From NCBI GenBank assembly GCA_010093685.1, contig MU006254.1, positions 19,214 through 83,213 on the forward strand: 64,000 bases of DNA, read 5' to 3'. This document shows positions 21,681 to 32,358 of the stretch, one piece after another. A program made the position numbers and the translations under genes. Position 1 is the stretch's first letter; each line of letters starts with the position of its first letter. The notes under the pieces are model-generated. The model was not told where the DNA came from, did not search any database, and saw only the letters and a program-made list of their open reading frames with translations. This DNA comes from Ophiobolus disseminans (Eukaryota; Ascomycota; Dothideomycetes; Pleosporales; Phaeosphaeriaceae).

Positions 21681-22510
21681 CGTCGCGATGGAAGAGCAGT
21701 CCGTACACAGTCGTGGCGACGGGTTATCGTTTAGCGTATCTCGGAGTGGCAACGGCGTTGGTACCGCGCTAGGCGACGTTGTGCGCACCAGATGTTCGTC
21801 GCAAAGCCGATCGTGAAAATCTCGCTGCGCTCGACTTAGGACCGTATCCGTGGGCCATACAGAGTGAAGGCGGTTGCGCACCTACACCACGCTCATGTGT
21901 AAAGACGACTAGGCAGAGTTCGCCGTAACCGCCGATAAGTTTCTGCCAGTGCAACCGGCGGCACCTGAAGCGATCGCAGCTTTGAGTTCGCCTATCGAAT
22001 CTAACACGTAATGATTTGTGCTGTGCGCGTTGTGCATTTGCCAGGAGTTTGAGGGGACGACGCCAGGGAATGAGCCGGTGTCGGTGTCGAAAGAGGCGAG
22101 CGATAGGTGTGTCTTTGCCGAGCCGATTAAGGTGTGCTTGATGAGGGTCGTTGATGACGCGTCTTTGGCGCTGGGAGCATTTAAAGCCGTAGTCGCTTTC
22201 TTTCTTGTACACACTTTACCACTGCACGGTGCACGCGAAGAACTGAATATCAAGCTCTATGTATCATTCATTGCGACCTATGTGGGAATGCGCTATGGCA
22301 AGTGATTTTTACCCTATCCAAAATCAAAAAAAGCACTTAGTTGCTAGAAACCTAAGTACTCTCTTCCACCAACTCGATCCTGATACCCTTCTTCCTCCAA
22401 TGATAATACGAAGATCGTGCGACACTTAAGCGGTGCTTAAGCGACGTACTGTCCGTTCCTTTCCATCATCCAACTCTCCCACACGACCATCTCCATTCAA
22501 CCACCCATCC
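21681..22510. other. Intergenic stretch
   Basis: Overlapping open frames on both strands at 21769-22305 show no recognisable domain; I do not call a gene. 22306-22510 holds nothing recognised. Confidence 0.35.
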
Positions 22511-23236
22511 TCAGGCTCCAGACATCTCAGTGTCTGAGTTGAAGTCAGCTTCCTTCAACCTCACCCCGTTTAAATTCTTCCCAAGATGCGTCTTCTCCAA
22601 ACCCTCACCCTCACGTCGAATCTTCATCAAGAACGTGCGTAAGAAAGGAACCGGCGACTTCTTCAGACCCCATATTCCACTCAGTGGATCGATGAAGCCA
22701 TCAGCGTAAGTTTGCTGACCTTCTACGGGCCTGGTGCACAAAAGCCCTAAGAAGTCGCACAGCTCGGTGTACTCATTGAAATCCCGAAGATAGAGACTGC
22801 CGGTAAAGAAATTCAACTAGATCGTGAGGCTTCGAGGAACTTGTTCTGGTAAGAAGGCGCGACCGACATTGTAGAGCTCGAGCTTGTCGAGAGGGGCGGA
22901 ACTGGCGTCGATTCGCGGGGCGAAGATGTGTAGAGTCACTTTTGCGCATCGGCGAATGTCTTCGAGCAACTCGTTTGCCTCATAGGGGCTGATGATGACC
23001 AGATGTTCAACAATGCGGGAGTTTGCCTTGTATACAGACATTATGAACTGAACAGGCCTCTGGTACGAGTTGGAGATGAACTCTGACTGCAAATATCCGG
23101 ATGGAGCCTTGACAGTACGCATGAAGTCCGAAGTAACAATTAGCTCAGTCGGAAACTCTTCAAGTTTGGACAACTTAGCTGCGCTGGTGGTTTTCAGTTC
23201 CTGGAATGCTGAATTCCACGCGTTTAAGTTCTTCAT
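22511..23236 (-). pseudogene. C-terminal fragment of a conserved fungal protein, one TAG stop
   Basis: One minus-strand frame of about 240 codons is broken by a single TAG at 22817-22819, between SLTI and LNFFTGSLYLRDF. Conserved-looking blocks include HLVIISPYEANELLEDIR, VTLHIFAPRIDAS, LNFFTGSLYLRDFNEYTELC and FLRTFLMKIRREGEGLEKTH. I believe this is the C-terminal region of a very large fungal protein class (perhaps DUF3638-type), but that is from memory and uncertain. The stop is explained by CAG to TAG. An in-frame TAA lies just upstream of 23236, so the N-terminal bulk is missing. Confidence 0.5.
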
Positions 23237-23882
23237 AGTCTTCGTAAGCCTACCCGTCTTAGCTTATAAGCAGACGTGAGGGTGAATGAAATGACGCTTG
23301 GCTTCCAGTCGCGCAGGACGTTCAATCTGTTTCTCTTCCTCGATTTCTGGTGCCAGTTTGCGCTCTTGCTTTTCGCTCAACGTAGCAGCGCCGAATCCCA
23401 CAGCCTCGAACTCCTAGCAGCGCTTGACGATCTTATTGATGTTGCAGTTCTGTAGGTCCTAAACTTTAAGCAATCCCGTGCTACTCTCGTATTTAGTACG
23501 CGGCTTGTAGCGTGATTTGAGGGTCTGCGCTTCATCTTCAAGGAAACTAGCCGCCTGTATCTAGGTAATCGCCGCACCGTAAAGCAGGTTCTTGTGGCGC
23601 TCAAACCTCTCGCCTTGAACGGCCCAAAGCGGCATGCTTCTCTTCAAATCCTGCCAAGTCTCTCCAATAGACCAGCAGAGAACGTCGCTCACTTGGATGG
23701 GCACGTTCAAGGGCTTGTGAATCTTTGTACTTACAGTACCGGTACTAGGTCAAAAGTTTCAGCCGCGAACGCTCGAGCCACCTCACGGAGCATATGCACC
23801 CACATCACAACCACCTCAATAAAACAGCCACAACCACATAGAAACTTGAATTTTTTGGATGGATACTATGAACATATGATTA
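23237..23882. other. Intergenic stretch
   Basis: No gene recognised; it includes the flank next to the Tc1 fragment. Confidence 0.35.
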
Positions 23883-24420
23883 ATACTTGGTTTGCCACCC
23901 TTGCGCTGCCCTGCACGCGGCCACCCGACGTGGCATGGACATGATCAGCCTCTTAATCAGCTTTGCAGGTATGCTCTTCCAGCACTCTTGTAATGCACCA
24001 CAAAACCCATCCCATTCCTCTTCAGTTACGCTGTAATTGTTGTATTGTGGGTAGTGCTTGTGCATGCGTTTCTTGAGATGCCACCAAAGGTGCTCAATAG
24101 GGTTAAGATCAGGTGAATAAGGTGGCCAGTCAATGGTGTTGATGTGGTGATCCTCAAGGAATGCGCGCGTGCGGCGTGAGGTGTGTATGCGCGCGTTATC
24201 CTGCATGTAAAGCTGTGAACGACGCTAGTGTAGGAGGAGACCTTTCTCTAGTGCCTCAATGTAACTTTTACTAGAGTATCCATGCTTTGGGACATCTATA
24301 TCACGCTCTATGATGATGAGTTTTGACCTCTGGGCCACCCCACGCTCATCCGACCACACTGACGCCCACACTATCTGTGCTGGCTTCCTACTTGTTTGAA
24401 CTTCAGTTATCATACGTAGT
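23883..24420 (-). mobile_element. Tc1/mariner (DD34E) transposase fragment
   Basis: The minus-strand frame has the C-terminal half of a Tc1-type transposase: IVWASVWSDERG, HGYSSKSYIEALEKGLL, the second catalytic Asp in MQDNARIHTS, and WPPYSPDLNPIEHLWWHLKK with the catalytic Glu. There are 34 residues between that Asp and Glu, which defines the DD34E class. One TAG interrupts the frame just after GLLLH (about 24225), compatible with CAG to TAG. The N-terminal DNA-binding domain and first catalytic Asp are missing, and terminal repeats were not found. Confidence 0.88.
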
Positions 24421-25734
24421 ATGTCACAACCTCGGGGCGACACGAGCCATCGCGCGTGAGCAGTGCGGAGGTCAGGTTGGAGGGTGCGAGGGTGACGCTC
24501 GACGAGGTAGGGTTTGTGTCAGGACCGAATTTTTGCCAGTGAGCAGGAAGGCGATCGTGGGGGTATTTCCACTGGCGGAAGTTCGGTACGATGGGATACG
24601 GGTCAGCGGCGACATCGAGGTGGAAACAGTAGCTACGTTCGAGCAGCGTGCTGGTGGGTCGATCGAGGCGCTGCTATCGCGCGATGACGACAGCCAACCT
24701 GCAGCTTGAAGAGGACGTTGCTGCCATCGTCGTAGCCAGGATGGCGGAACAGAATTCGGAGCTGCCGGCGCTGAAGAGGTGAGGACGGTTGAGTGGGTGC
24801 GCGCAACTGGACCATGGGTGATGTGGTAAGGAGACGAGTGTTGCTTACGGAGAACTGGTCAACAAGCTGATGGCGTTAGTCAAGTAACAGATGCCGGTAA
24901 CTTACTGTACTTGGTGCCAAAGCGTCGCGCATTTCTTCAAAGCAAAAGAAGCCCTACGGCAGGTCGCGCATTGACAATACAGAACCTCAGCAGGCGTGTC
25001 GCTGCCTCTGACAGTCTCTGCGCTATTGTCATGTCACAATCTGGCTCGCGCTTCTTCTCACTTTTCTAACGCTTCCTCTCGCAGCTTGTAGCTATGGGCG
25101 GTGAAGCCTCGCGCGTCAGCTAGCTAAGACGCGTCAATCATGGTGTTTGGCGGGGCATCAGTCCGATCCGGGAGGCTACCGAGGATTAACTCCTGTTCGA
25201 GGGTACAAGTCACATGTGTACCTCTTTGGGACTAGCGTCTATTCAGCTCGTTCCTTCTACATGGCCTGTTCTGATAGCTCACAATAACAAACAAGTTCGC
25301 ATCTCACTTATGCCTTCTATCAACTCCTCGGTACAGTATAGCTGTTTTCGTTCCCTTAAGACAGTTTTGCATTCGATCAAGGTCACAATAGGTCCTTCTC
25401 TCATCTCGGTAATTACCAAACTCGGTCTGTATCAAATGGCATTGAGCTAGAATACTTTTTAATACATCGCAAGCAGCTACGAGCCTCGATTAGCAGGAAA
25501 TTTAGCATCGCCTCGCGCCTGAGACGCGGTTCCGTGAGTACTCACCACTGAGCAAGAGGGTGCTTACTGTAAGCAGATGACCGCTACTTCCTGAGCAAGG
25601 TTAACACAGCCGATAAGCGAGCGCCCAGCTACCGTACAGATATCCCTGCTCTAGGCTTCGATACCTCCCCCGCCTCACGGCTGTAAGTGACAGTAATGAC
25701 GAGGTTTCCAACTTGAACAAGGTCAAAACTCAAG
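24421..25734. other. Intergenic stretch
   Basis: No gene seen; the open frames at 24323-24815 have no domain. Confidence 0.35.
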
Positions 25735-25890
25735 TTACACTCTTATGCAATTGCAGTTTCCGCTTTCCGCACGCTGCCTAATTAGTTGTCATCCTACGCT
25801 CACCCTTGTCTCGCGTAAACCAGGCTTCACCCGAATTGATCTAGTTCCTGTTAGCCTAACTCCCCGCTTCCTGTCTGCGGAAAGCTCTAA
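25735..25890 (+). repeat. Inverted-repeat arm, left of the HET pseudogene
   Basis: Begins TTACACTC and matches the reverse complement of 28765-28914 at roughly three of four positions, including TTGCAGTTTCCGCTTT, CGCTGCCTA, CCTTGTCTCGC and GTTAGC. The two arms bracket the HET pseudogene. Their outer ends coincide (TTACACTC), but I see no target duplication. Confidence 0.55.
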
Positions 25891-26007
25891 GCTTGTTACG
25901 TATAGGTATGAATTAGTAAGGATTTTACAGGCGACGCCCTCTAATATCATAGCTCACAGATGGCATCCTGTTACAGTACAGGCTGCCTCACATATAACGA
26001 TGGCGCT

Positions 26008-26307
26008 CCGGTGAGTGGGAGGCACGGTAAAGTCACCGGATGCTGCTATGTGTTAATTCGTGATTGGTGCGTTATTTTCGCATCTCACCGAATACAAATC
26101 AATTATTCACAGCATTTAGCAAATCCTCTTCAGTGGAAAGAAATTGGATTCATGCGCACATCCAATGTGGGGTCTGACTAGGCGTTATACACGGTTTTTT
26201 CCTGGCGTATAGCTACAGCTACATGAATATGTGACCCTATGGCAATAGGTCCTCCACCCTCTTATGTTCTCACCGGTCTATTCTCACCGGTCTCAAGAAA
26301 CCGGTGA
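26008..26307. repeat. CTCACCGG-rich inverted words
   Basis: CCGGTGAG occurs at about 26008 and 26301, and TCACCGG at about 26033, 26270 and 26284, on both strands within 300 bp. This may be a decayed MITE end or a local duplication. Weak. Confidence 0.25.
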
Positions 26308-26507
26308 GTGAACTAGCATGGAACATTTTTCTACGTCTTTCGAGAAGCAGCTCCAATGCGAACCGAGACAAGCAACGCGTTAATATCTCCGCTCTTCCCA
26401 GCAAATTTACATACTCGATTGACCTTTTTTGTGCTTGCAACTTTATTGCATCTCTTTACACATCAAATGTGACTGGTATCTTATATTTTGCTTGATATCC
26501 AGACAGA

Positions 26508-28481
26508 ATGCAGTACAAGCCTCTTGACAAGGCGAAGAATGAGATTCGTGTTCTTAGGTTTCTCGATCTTTTCAGCCCGGTCTCAACTAAAGAGTTTATT
26601 CAATGTTCTATCGAAAACGTTCCGCTAGAATATTCTCCCGACTTTCAATCGCATCATGGATGCCCGCATAATCAAAAGTGCCCGATAGTGTGGGACGGTT
26701 TCACTAGGTACGTAGATCTGCGAGATTCAACCCTGGAACAAACGACACTTGACAAGACCACAAATCTTGGCTTAAGTCAAAAACACAATCAGATTAGCGA
26801 CTTTCGTTACGTTTGGGGTGATTTCGAGGCTTTGTCATACACGTAGGGTGACCGAGGCGATGCAAGGAGTATTATTACAAACGGAATCCGCAGAGACGTT
26901 TCAAAGAATCTTGAGGAAGCATTGAGAGCCTTACGGGACCTGCAGGAGACACGCTTGGGTATGTGTTATTAGGTGGATTCATTATGTATCGACTAGGAAA
27001 ATCTAGAAGAGCGAAATGAGCAGGTCAAACGCATGAAGGAAATTTACAGGCGAGCTAGAGCTATCATAGTCTGGCTTGGTCAAGAAGAGAGAACGGACAG
27101 AAACGCAGTCCAAACAATGCGTTATCTTTGTCGGAATCCCTACGTAGAAAACACACTACAACTTCCGGCGGACCTACAACTTGACAGATGGCCCGCCCTT
27201 TTCGCTTTCATGCAAAAACCTTACTGGAATCGATCTTGGATTATCTAGGAGCTCGCGATGAATCACAATTCGACCTTAGTACTATGTGGGAGATTTAAAT
27301 TGACAAGGAGAATAATCCGTTTGGGTGCTGTCTACTATCAAAAGTTGTTACAAGCCTCGGAAGACCTGTCTTATCAATCTCAACATTATTTGGATTTGGA
27401 TGCGTAGTCTATAGCCAGTCGCATGTATCGTCTAGCAAGTCTTACCTTCACTCCAAATGGTGAAGTAAGCTTGGACTTGTTACTAAATCTTGTTCGCTAA
27501 GCCGATGCAACCGATAAGAAAGATAAAGTTTACGGCATACTAGGCTTGTTGGATCCTGCTATTTCTGTGGATGTCATTCCTGATTACTCGCTCTCGGAGC
27601 GGCAAGTCTATACGGATTTCATGATATCTATTGTCAAGAAATCAAGAAGGCTAGAGCAAATTATTTTTGGAGGTGTCCCAATTGAGGAAGAGTGGCCGTC
27701 ATGGGTACCCGATTGGAGACTGCCATTTGTGCGTCACCACATCCGTTATCTGAGATCCCGTTAAGCGAGCGGAAACTCACTGGCCAAAATCCGATTTCTC
27801 AAGAATAGAAGAAATAGTGACCTCCTTGCTTGCAGCGGACTTTAAGTGGACATAGTCGATGGCGTTGCAGCTCAGCCTTCTTCACGTTGTTGTTTTACTC
27901 AATCACGTCATACCTCGAATAGGTATAGCAGTCGAATGTCGGAAGCACTTCAGCGGACATTACTTATGGACTATCCTGGGGCGAATGGAGAACTACTTCT
28001 TGAGGTACCATGGATACCGAGATGCGATACTTGTACTAGTCCTGCAAACTTCCATTCAAAGCCGAAGTGGTTCAAACTCTCCCAGTCGAGCTATTTCTGA
28101 AAGTTTTATGAGTTTAGAGAACACAATGAACTTTTTTGCATCGGCGGCCAGAGCTTTCAAGATTTCTTTCTACAATCCAACAGGGAGAGTGTAGATATTG
28201 CAATCACTTTGCGATGTATGCGTTTAGCTCTACTCTCTTTAGATGAAAGAGTTCTTATAACAACAAGAACAGGCTATTTGGGTTTGGCTCCAAAAGCTGT
28301 TCATCAAGGAGATGTCGTTGCCATCTTACTGGGTTGTAAGTGTCCAATAGTATTAAGACTATACGGTGATAACTTCTTTCATGTTATCGGAGAATGTTAC
28401 GTTCACAGGCTCATGGATGGAGAAATCCTGAGTCAGGAGAATAGGGAAAATCCATTAGAGCGAGAGTTTATCTTATGTTAG
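26508..28481 (+). pseudogene. HET-domain gene killed by nine in-frame stops
   Basis: One frame without frameshift runs from the ATG at 26508 to the stop at 28479. It carries the HET core: FEALSYT(stop)GD, Y(stop)VDSLCID(stop)ENLEERNEQV, MKEIYRRARAIIVWLG and YWNRSWII(stop)ELA, each stop sitting on a canonical Trp or Gln. Downstream are KVYGILGLLD and the usual C-terminal GYLGLAPKAVHQGDVVAI and VIGECYVHRLMDGE. Stops: TAG at 26844, 26970, 26994, 27246 and 27405; TAA at 27498, 27762 and 27843; TGA at 28098. HET proteins trigger cell death on allorecognition in fungi; this copy of about 657 codons is dead. The lack of indels points to RIP rather than slow decay. Confidence 0.9.
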
Positions 28482-28764
28482 CAGGGTCTTCAGCGTTGTA
28501 ACTTAGATTCTCTGCCCAACAAATCACAGCGTTCAACATATGCTAAGGAGAACGTGATAAGTTAAATTCTGTACCTTCTAAGGAACTTTTTCATACGGAA
28601 AGATGCAGAGTTGTTTTTCGAAGTAGAATTGTGGGTGCGCTTGCTCCATCACTGACCTAGCGCCAACGTACAAGAACTAGGAGCAGAGGAAGGATGCCGA
28701 AGGTCCGTTTGTACAAGTGAAAGAGATTCGCAAGACGAAGCTCGGAAAGGACTATTCTGATACT

Positions 28765-28914
28765 GTAGAGATTTCTGCAGACTAAGTGAGAAGTCATGCT
28801 AACAGGCACTAGAGTAATTGGGGTGAAGCTTGTGCTAAGCGAGACAAGGATGAGCATAGGATGACACCTAGGCAGCATGCGCAAAGCGGAAACTGCAACT
28901 GCATGTGAGTGTAA
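28765..28914 (-). repeat. Inverted-repeat arm, right of the HET pseudogene
   Basis: The reverse complement partner of 25735-25890, ending outward in GAGTGTAA. Confidence 0.55.
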
Positions 28915-29770
28915 CGTTGTACAGCCTTCTTCAGTTTCGTTCATAATCTCTGATCGCTATAACCTGTGGCTGTTGCCTGCTAAGATAGTAAGATTTGTTT
29001 TTCTTGTTTTTTTGCTTGCTTTGACCATAATTTAGCATATACAATTCAACTTGCTTGAACAGGTTCGTACCGCTAGGTTGTTGATTATAGATTGCTTACT
29101 AGATCGCTCAGCAAAAATCCTTACGCAAACAGGAACTGACCAGTCAGGCTCAACATAACGCTTAACTTCAGTCATCTTAATTTCGAGGCACTGAATTACT
29201 ATAAGACTATTGTTGGTATTTGTCTTACTTCCACTCCTTTCCCTCGCGATCTGGTTTGCGGTCTTGTAGCCTTTGAAGCATATATCGCGCTCTATACCCG
29301 CTCTTTGATACCTGCCTCTAGCGCGGCTTAAAAGCACTGTCACACTTATTCCAAAGCTTGCACTAACTAGTGGATAAAGACTGGATCCACACATCATTGA
29401 CTCGAAAGTCTTTATATAAGCATAATCACAAGCTCCTACTAGCATAGTCAACACAGCTCTTTGTGCCACTCCATAAAGTCGACGCCTGTGTCTTATTGCC
29501 AACAATTTTAATAGAGAGATCCTGCATATGGGCATTTCACATATAGCGCTACGGCTCTTGCGTCCTCTACCGCCCACTTCCTTGCAAGCGTTGCTGTTCA
29601 CACAGTATACATCTAGAGACGATCTCGTCTGCAATTAATAGTCTAAAGAGAATAATAGACGCAAAGGTAAATCTGCGCTTCTACAAGAACATTCGCCTCG
29701 TGAGAGGGGCGAAAACTAACTTAAGTTAGCTACCTTGGTAGCGGTCTCCGTGTGCTCCTCGCTGACTGGG
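28915..29770. other. Intergenic stretch
   Basis: A 200-codon minus-strand frame (29032-29634) shows no recognisable domain. I see nothing else. Confidence 0.35.
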
Positions 29771-29779
29771 TTTCTAAAT

Positions 29780-30967
29780 AGCCTCAACGCCCTGGGAGGG
29801 CTCTCCGCCCACGTGACGGAAATACAGTACCTAAGCTACCTGCCACTCGACCGCCTACAGCGCAGAATATTGACATAATAGATAAGAAGAAGAAAGAGAA
29901 TAAAGAGAATAAAGAGGAGGTGGCGCAGACAAGCAAGACAGGGAAGAAAAAGAGGAAAAATAAGAAGAAGAAGGATACAGCTGCCATCCGTGTCATTCAC
30001 ACGCTTGCGCCTGGGATAACAGCGGAGGAGACTCGAGGCAAACTGGAGGCTGCACGGATATCCCTCGAGGCAAATCAGACAGTCGCCGATGACGAACAGT
30101 GGGATGTTTCTATGGTTGCAGAGTACGGCGATAAGATCTTTAAATACATGCGCTCTATGGAAGAGCAAATGAAGCTTAACGCATCTTACATAGATAATCA
30201 GACTGAGGTTACGTAGCTCATGCGATCCCTACTAGTGGACTGGCTTGTAGACATCTATAACCAGCTTAATCTTCTGCCCGAGACCCTTTTCCTCGCCGTT
30301 AACTTTCTCGACCGCTTCCTCTCCTGCAAGAAGGTTTCCATCAAAAAACTGCAGCTCGTCGGTGCCACTGCTCTCCTCGTCGCCACTAAGTATGAGGGAG
30401 GTCAATTTCTATCCGTGCAGGATATTGTAGAGATAACTGCCGATGCCTACACCACCGATGAAGTCGTTAAAGCTGAGCGCTTAATGCTCAGTGAACTTGA
30501 ATATAATCTAGGATGGCCTGGTCCCCTGAGCTTCCTTTGCCGCATAAGTAAAGCGGATGATTACGAGCCTGAGATACGTACCCTGTCTAAGTACTTCTTG
30601 GACATAACTGTTATGGATAAGCGCTTCGTTGATTGCGTGCCTAGCTTTCTTTCTGCAGGTTCTTACTGTCTTGCACGGTTTATGCTAAAGAAGGGTGAAT
30701 AGGTATTTCTACACCCACTTTGCTGCTGGTGTGGATGCTAACGGATACTAGTCGGAGGCACACATACAGTACTCTGGTTACTCTCTGATTCAGCTCTAAC
30801 AGCTCCTATTCGATATTCTCGAGTGTTGCCTTGATCCCCAGAGTCACCATAGTGCTGTGTACAAGAAGTATACTGTGAAGTGCTATAATCATGTTTCTTT
30901 GATGGTCGAGGCAGCAGCCTCGAGAGGCTTCTCTTCAACTAAGAGATACATTGCTAAATTCATCTAG
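29780..30967 (+). pseudogene. B-type mitotic cyclin pseudogene with intron
   Basis: The frame shows a Lys-rich linker, then WDVSMVAEYGDKIFKYMRSME, EVT(stop)LMRSLLVDWLVDIY, FLAVNFLDRFLSC, VGATALLVATKYE and LMLSELEYNLGWPGPLSFLC, the cyclin-N box of A/B cyclins. The cyclin-C part follows with SYCLARFMLKKGE(stop). An intron at 30703-30751 (GTATTT, GCTAAC branch, TAG) then leads in phase to EAHIQYSGYSLIQL and HHSAVYKKYTVKCYNHVS. Stops include 30214 (Trp of the usual TWxMR), 30700 (Trp) and a TAA in exon 2 at a likely Gln. One frame is kept, so substitutions killed it. The 5' start is not fixed; TAG at about 29779 marks the upstream limit of the open frame. Confidence 0.85.
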
Positions 30968-31055
30968 CTTTAGAGATGCGTCAAGTCTGCCCTGCTCTGA
31001 GCGCAATCTTGTGTCCCTAAGAGCAAAGTTGGTAACTTTGATCCCGGTATAACTG

Positions 31056-31244
31056 TGTCGCGGTGTAGGAACAGCGCATATGCAGGAAGAATTGAAGGAT
31101 TGAACTAAGGTTGTATTGTGTGAAGCTACGAACTGTATATATGGGTGGGGGCTGTAAACAGCGCTAGTGCAGGAAAGGCAGCATCGTCTCACCAGAGGTG
31201 AGGTGCCACTGCACGTGAGGCAGGAGATGCCCTCAACCGTGACA
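31056..31244 (+). repeat. Solo LTR, family B, copy 2, with 5-bp target duplication
   Basis: TGTCGCGG...ACCGTGACA, 189 bp, flanked by AACTG on both sides (31051-31055 and 31245-31249). Same family as 8527-8721. Confidence 0.9.
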
Positions 31245-31249
31245 AACTG

Positions 31250-32358
31250 GGGTCTTAGCGACTGAGTAACGTCCTCCCTTACGCAACCAAAACCTTAATA
31301 GGCTAAACATAGCCAACGATAGCGCAAAGATGGTAGATTTAACGACCTAACGCAGTCTCTTATTAGAAGTTCTTGGTCTAACGTCCCTCCCTGCGTGCTG
31401 GGACACCCTCCGTGCTGGAACAAATGAGGGGTACTTTGACTTTCGGCATATCGCTTTCGTCGCACGCGTCGATGCTTGCCATAAGCCTGTATTAGCTCTG
31501 TTTGACGGCTATTTATGAACATATCGCGCTCCTCGTAGGTAAAAATTACGCTGCTGTTGCCGCTGCTCTGCGAAAGTTACAAGCAGGCTTCTTTTTGTGC
31601 ATAACAGTGTCTCTTCGCTGCAGTTCTGTTTAAGCTGTCTTGCTGCCTACTATGCTTATAGAGGGGGTGTATCTAGCATTAGGAGCACCACTATCGTGCA
31701 CCAAGCTATAACAAGCCTTGTGTCGGCTGTAACGCCTATTTTCGTGCAAGATCGCCACCCCACTTGAGACTTCGGCTAGCGGTCAGCGACCCCGCACGTC
31801 TCACGTAATCATCTCGAGTGTACACAGTAATTCAGCTGTGGCTGGTACTCTTAGGTCTGTGGCTATGCAAAGCCGGCCGTTCTTCTGGCTGTCACGTGCT
31901 AGCTTTTTTTTTTGAAGCGGCGATACGCGTGCGCCCATCATTACATGTTATTGCTACAAGACCATCACTACATTTCGCTTTTATAACCGAGCCAGCCAGA
32001 CGCTATTTAGATCCACTTCCTGTATTGTTGTATCTCATCGAGCCAAGCGAGATGTATCCGCCTGCCTATTGGCGCGGCTGAAGCATGCAGACTGCTCAGA
32101 GAAGTTGTAGCCTCACTCACAACCCAGGCTGCGCTTTCTACCCTACGCACCCACCATCGAGCCTGTCGCGACCACTAACCTTCTGCACGGCTGCTAAGGC
32201 AAATTTAACTCAGACACGCAAGTCGATACTCTGTCCGTCCACACTCGCGATAGCCCTACCCCTACCCGCAACGACCGTCGTTCCTAGCGAGTGGGCCGCT
32301 ATGCCCCATCGATCCATCTGCCGCTATCGTTAGCCCTGCAGCCTCTGTTCACAACGCG
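31250..32358. other. Intergenic stretch upstream of the HET-NACHT-WD40 gene
   Basis: No gene recognised; presumably contains the promoter of the gene at 32359. Confidence 0.35.

Noticed and set aside
21909..22305. Open frames on both strands after the F-box gene.
   Set aside because: No domain, and each is equally open on the other strand; not enough to call a gene.
29032..29634. 200-codon minus-strand open frame.
   Set aside because: No recognisable domain, low-complexity Arg/Ser/Cys composition, and no conservation signal I can see; probably chance.
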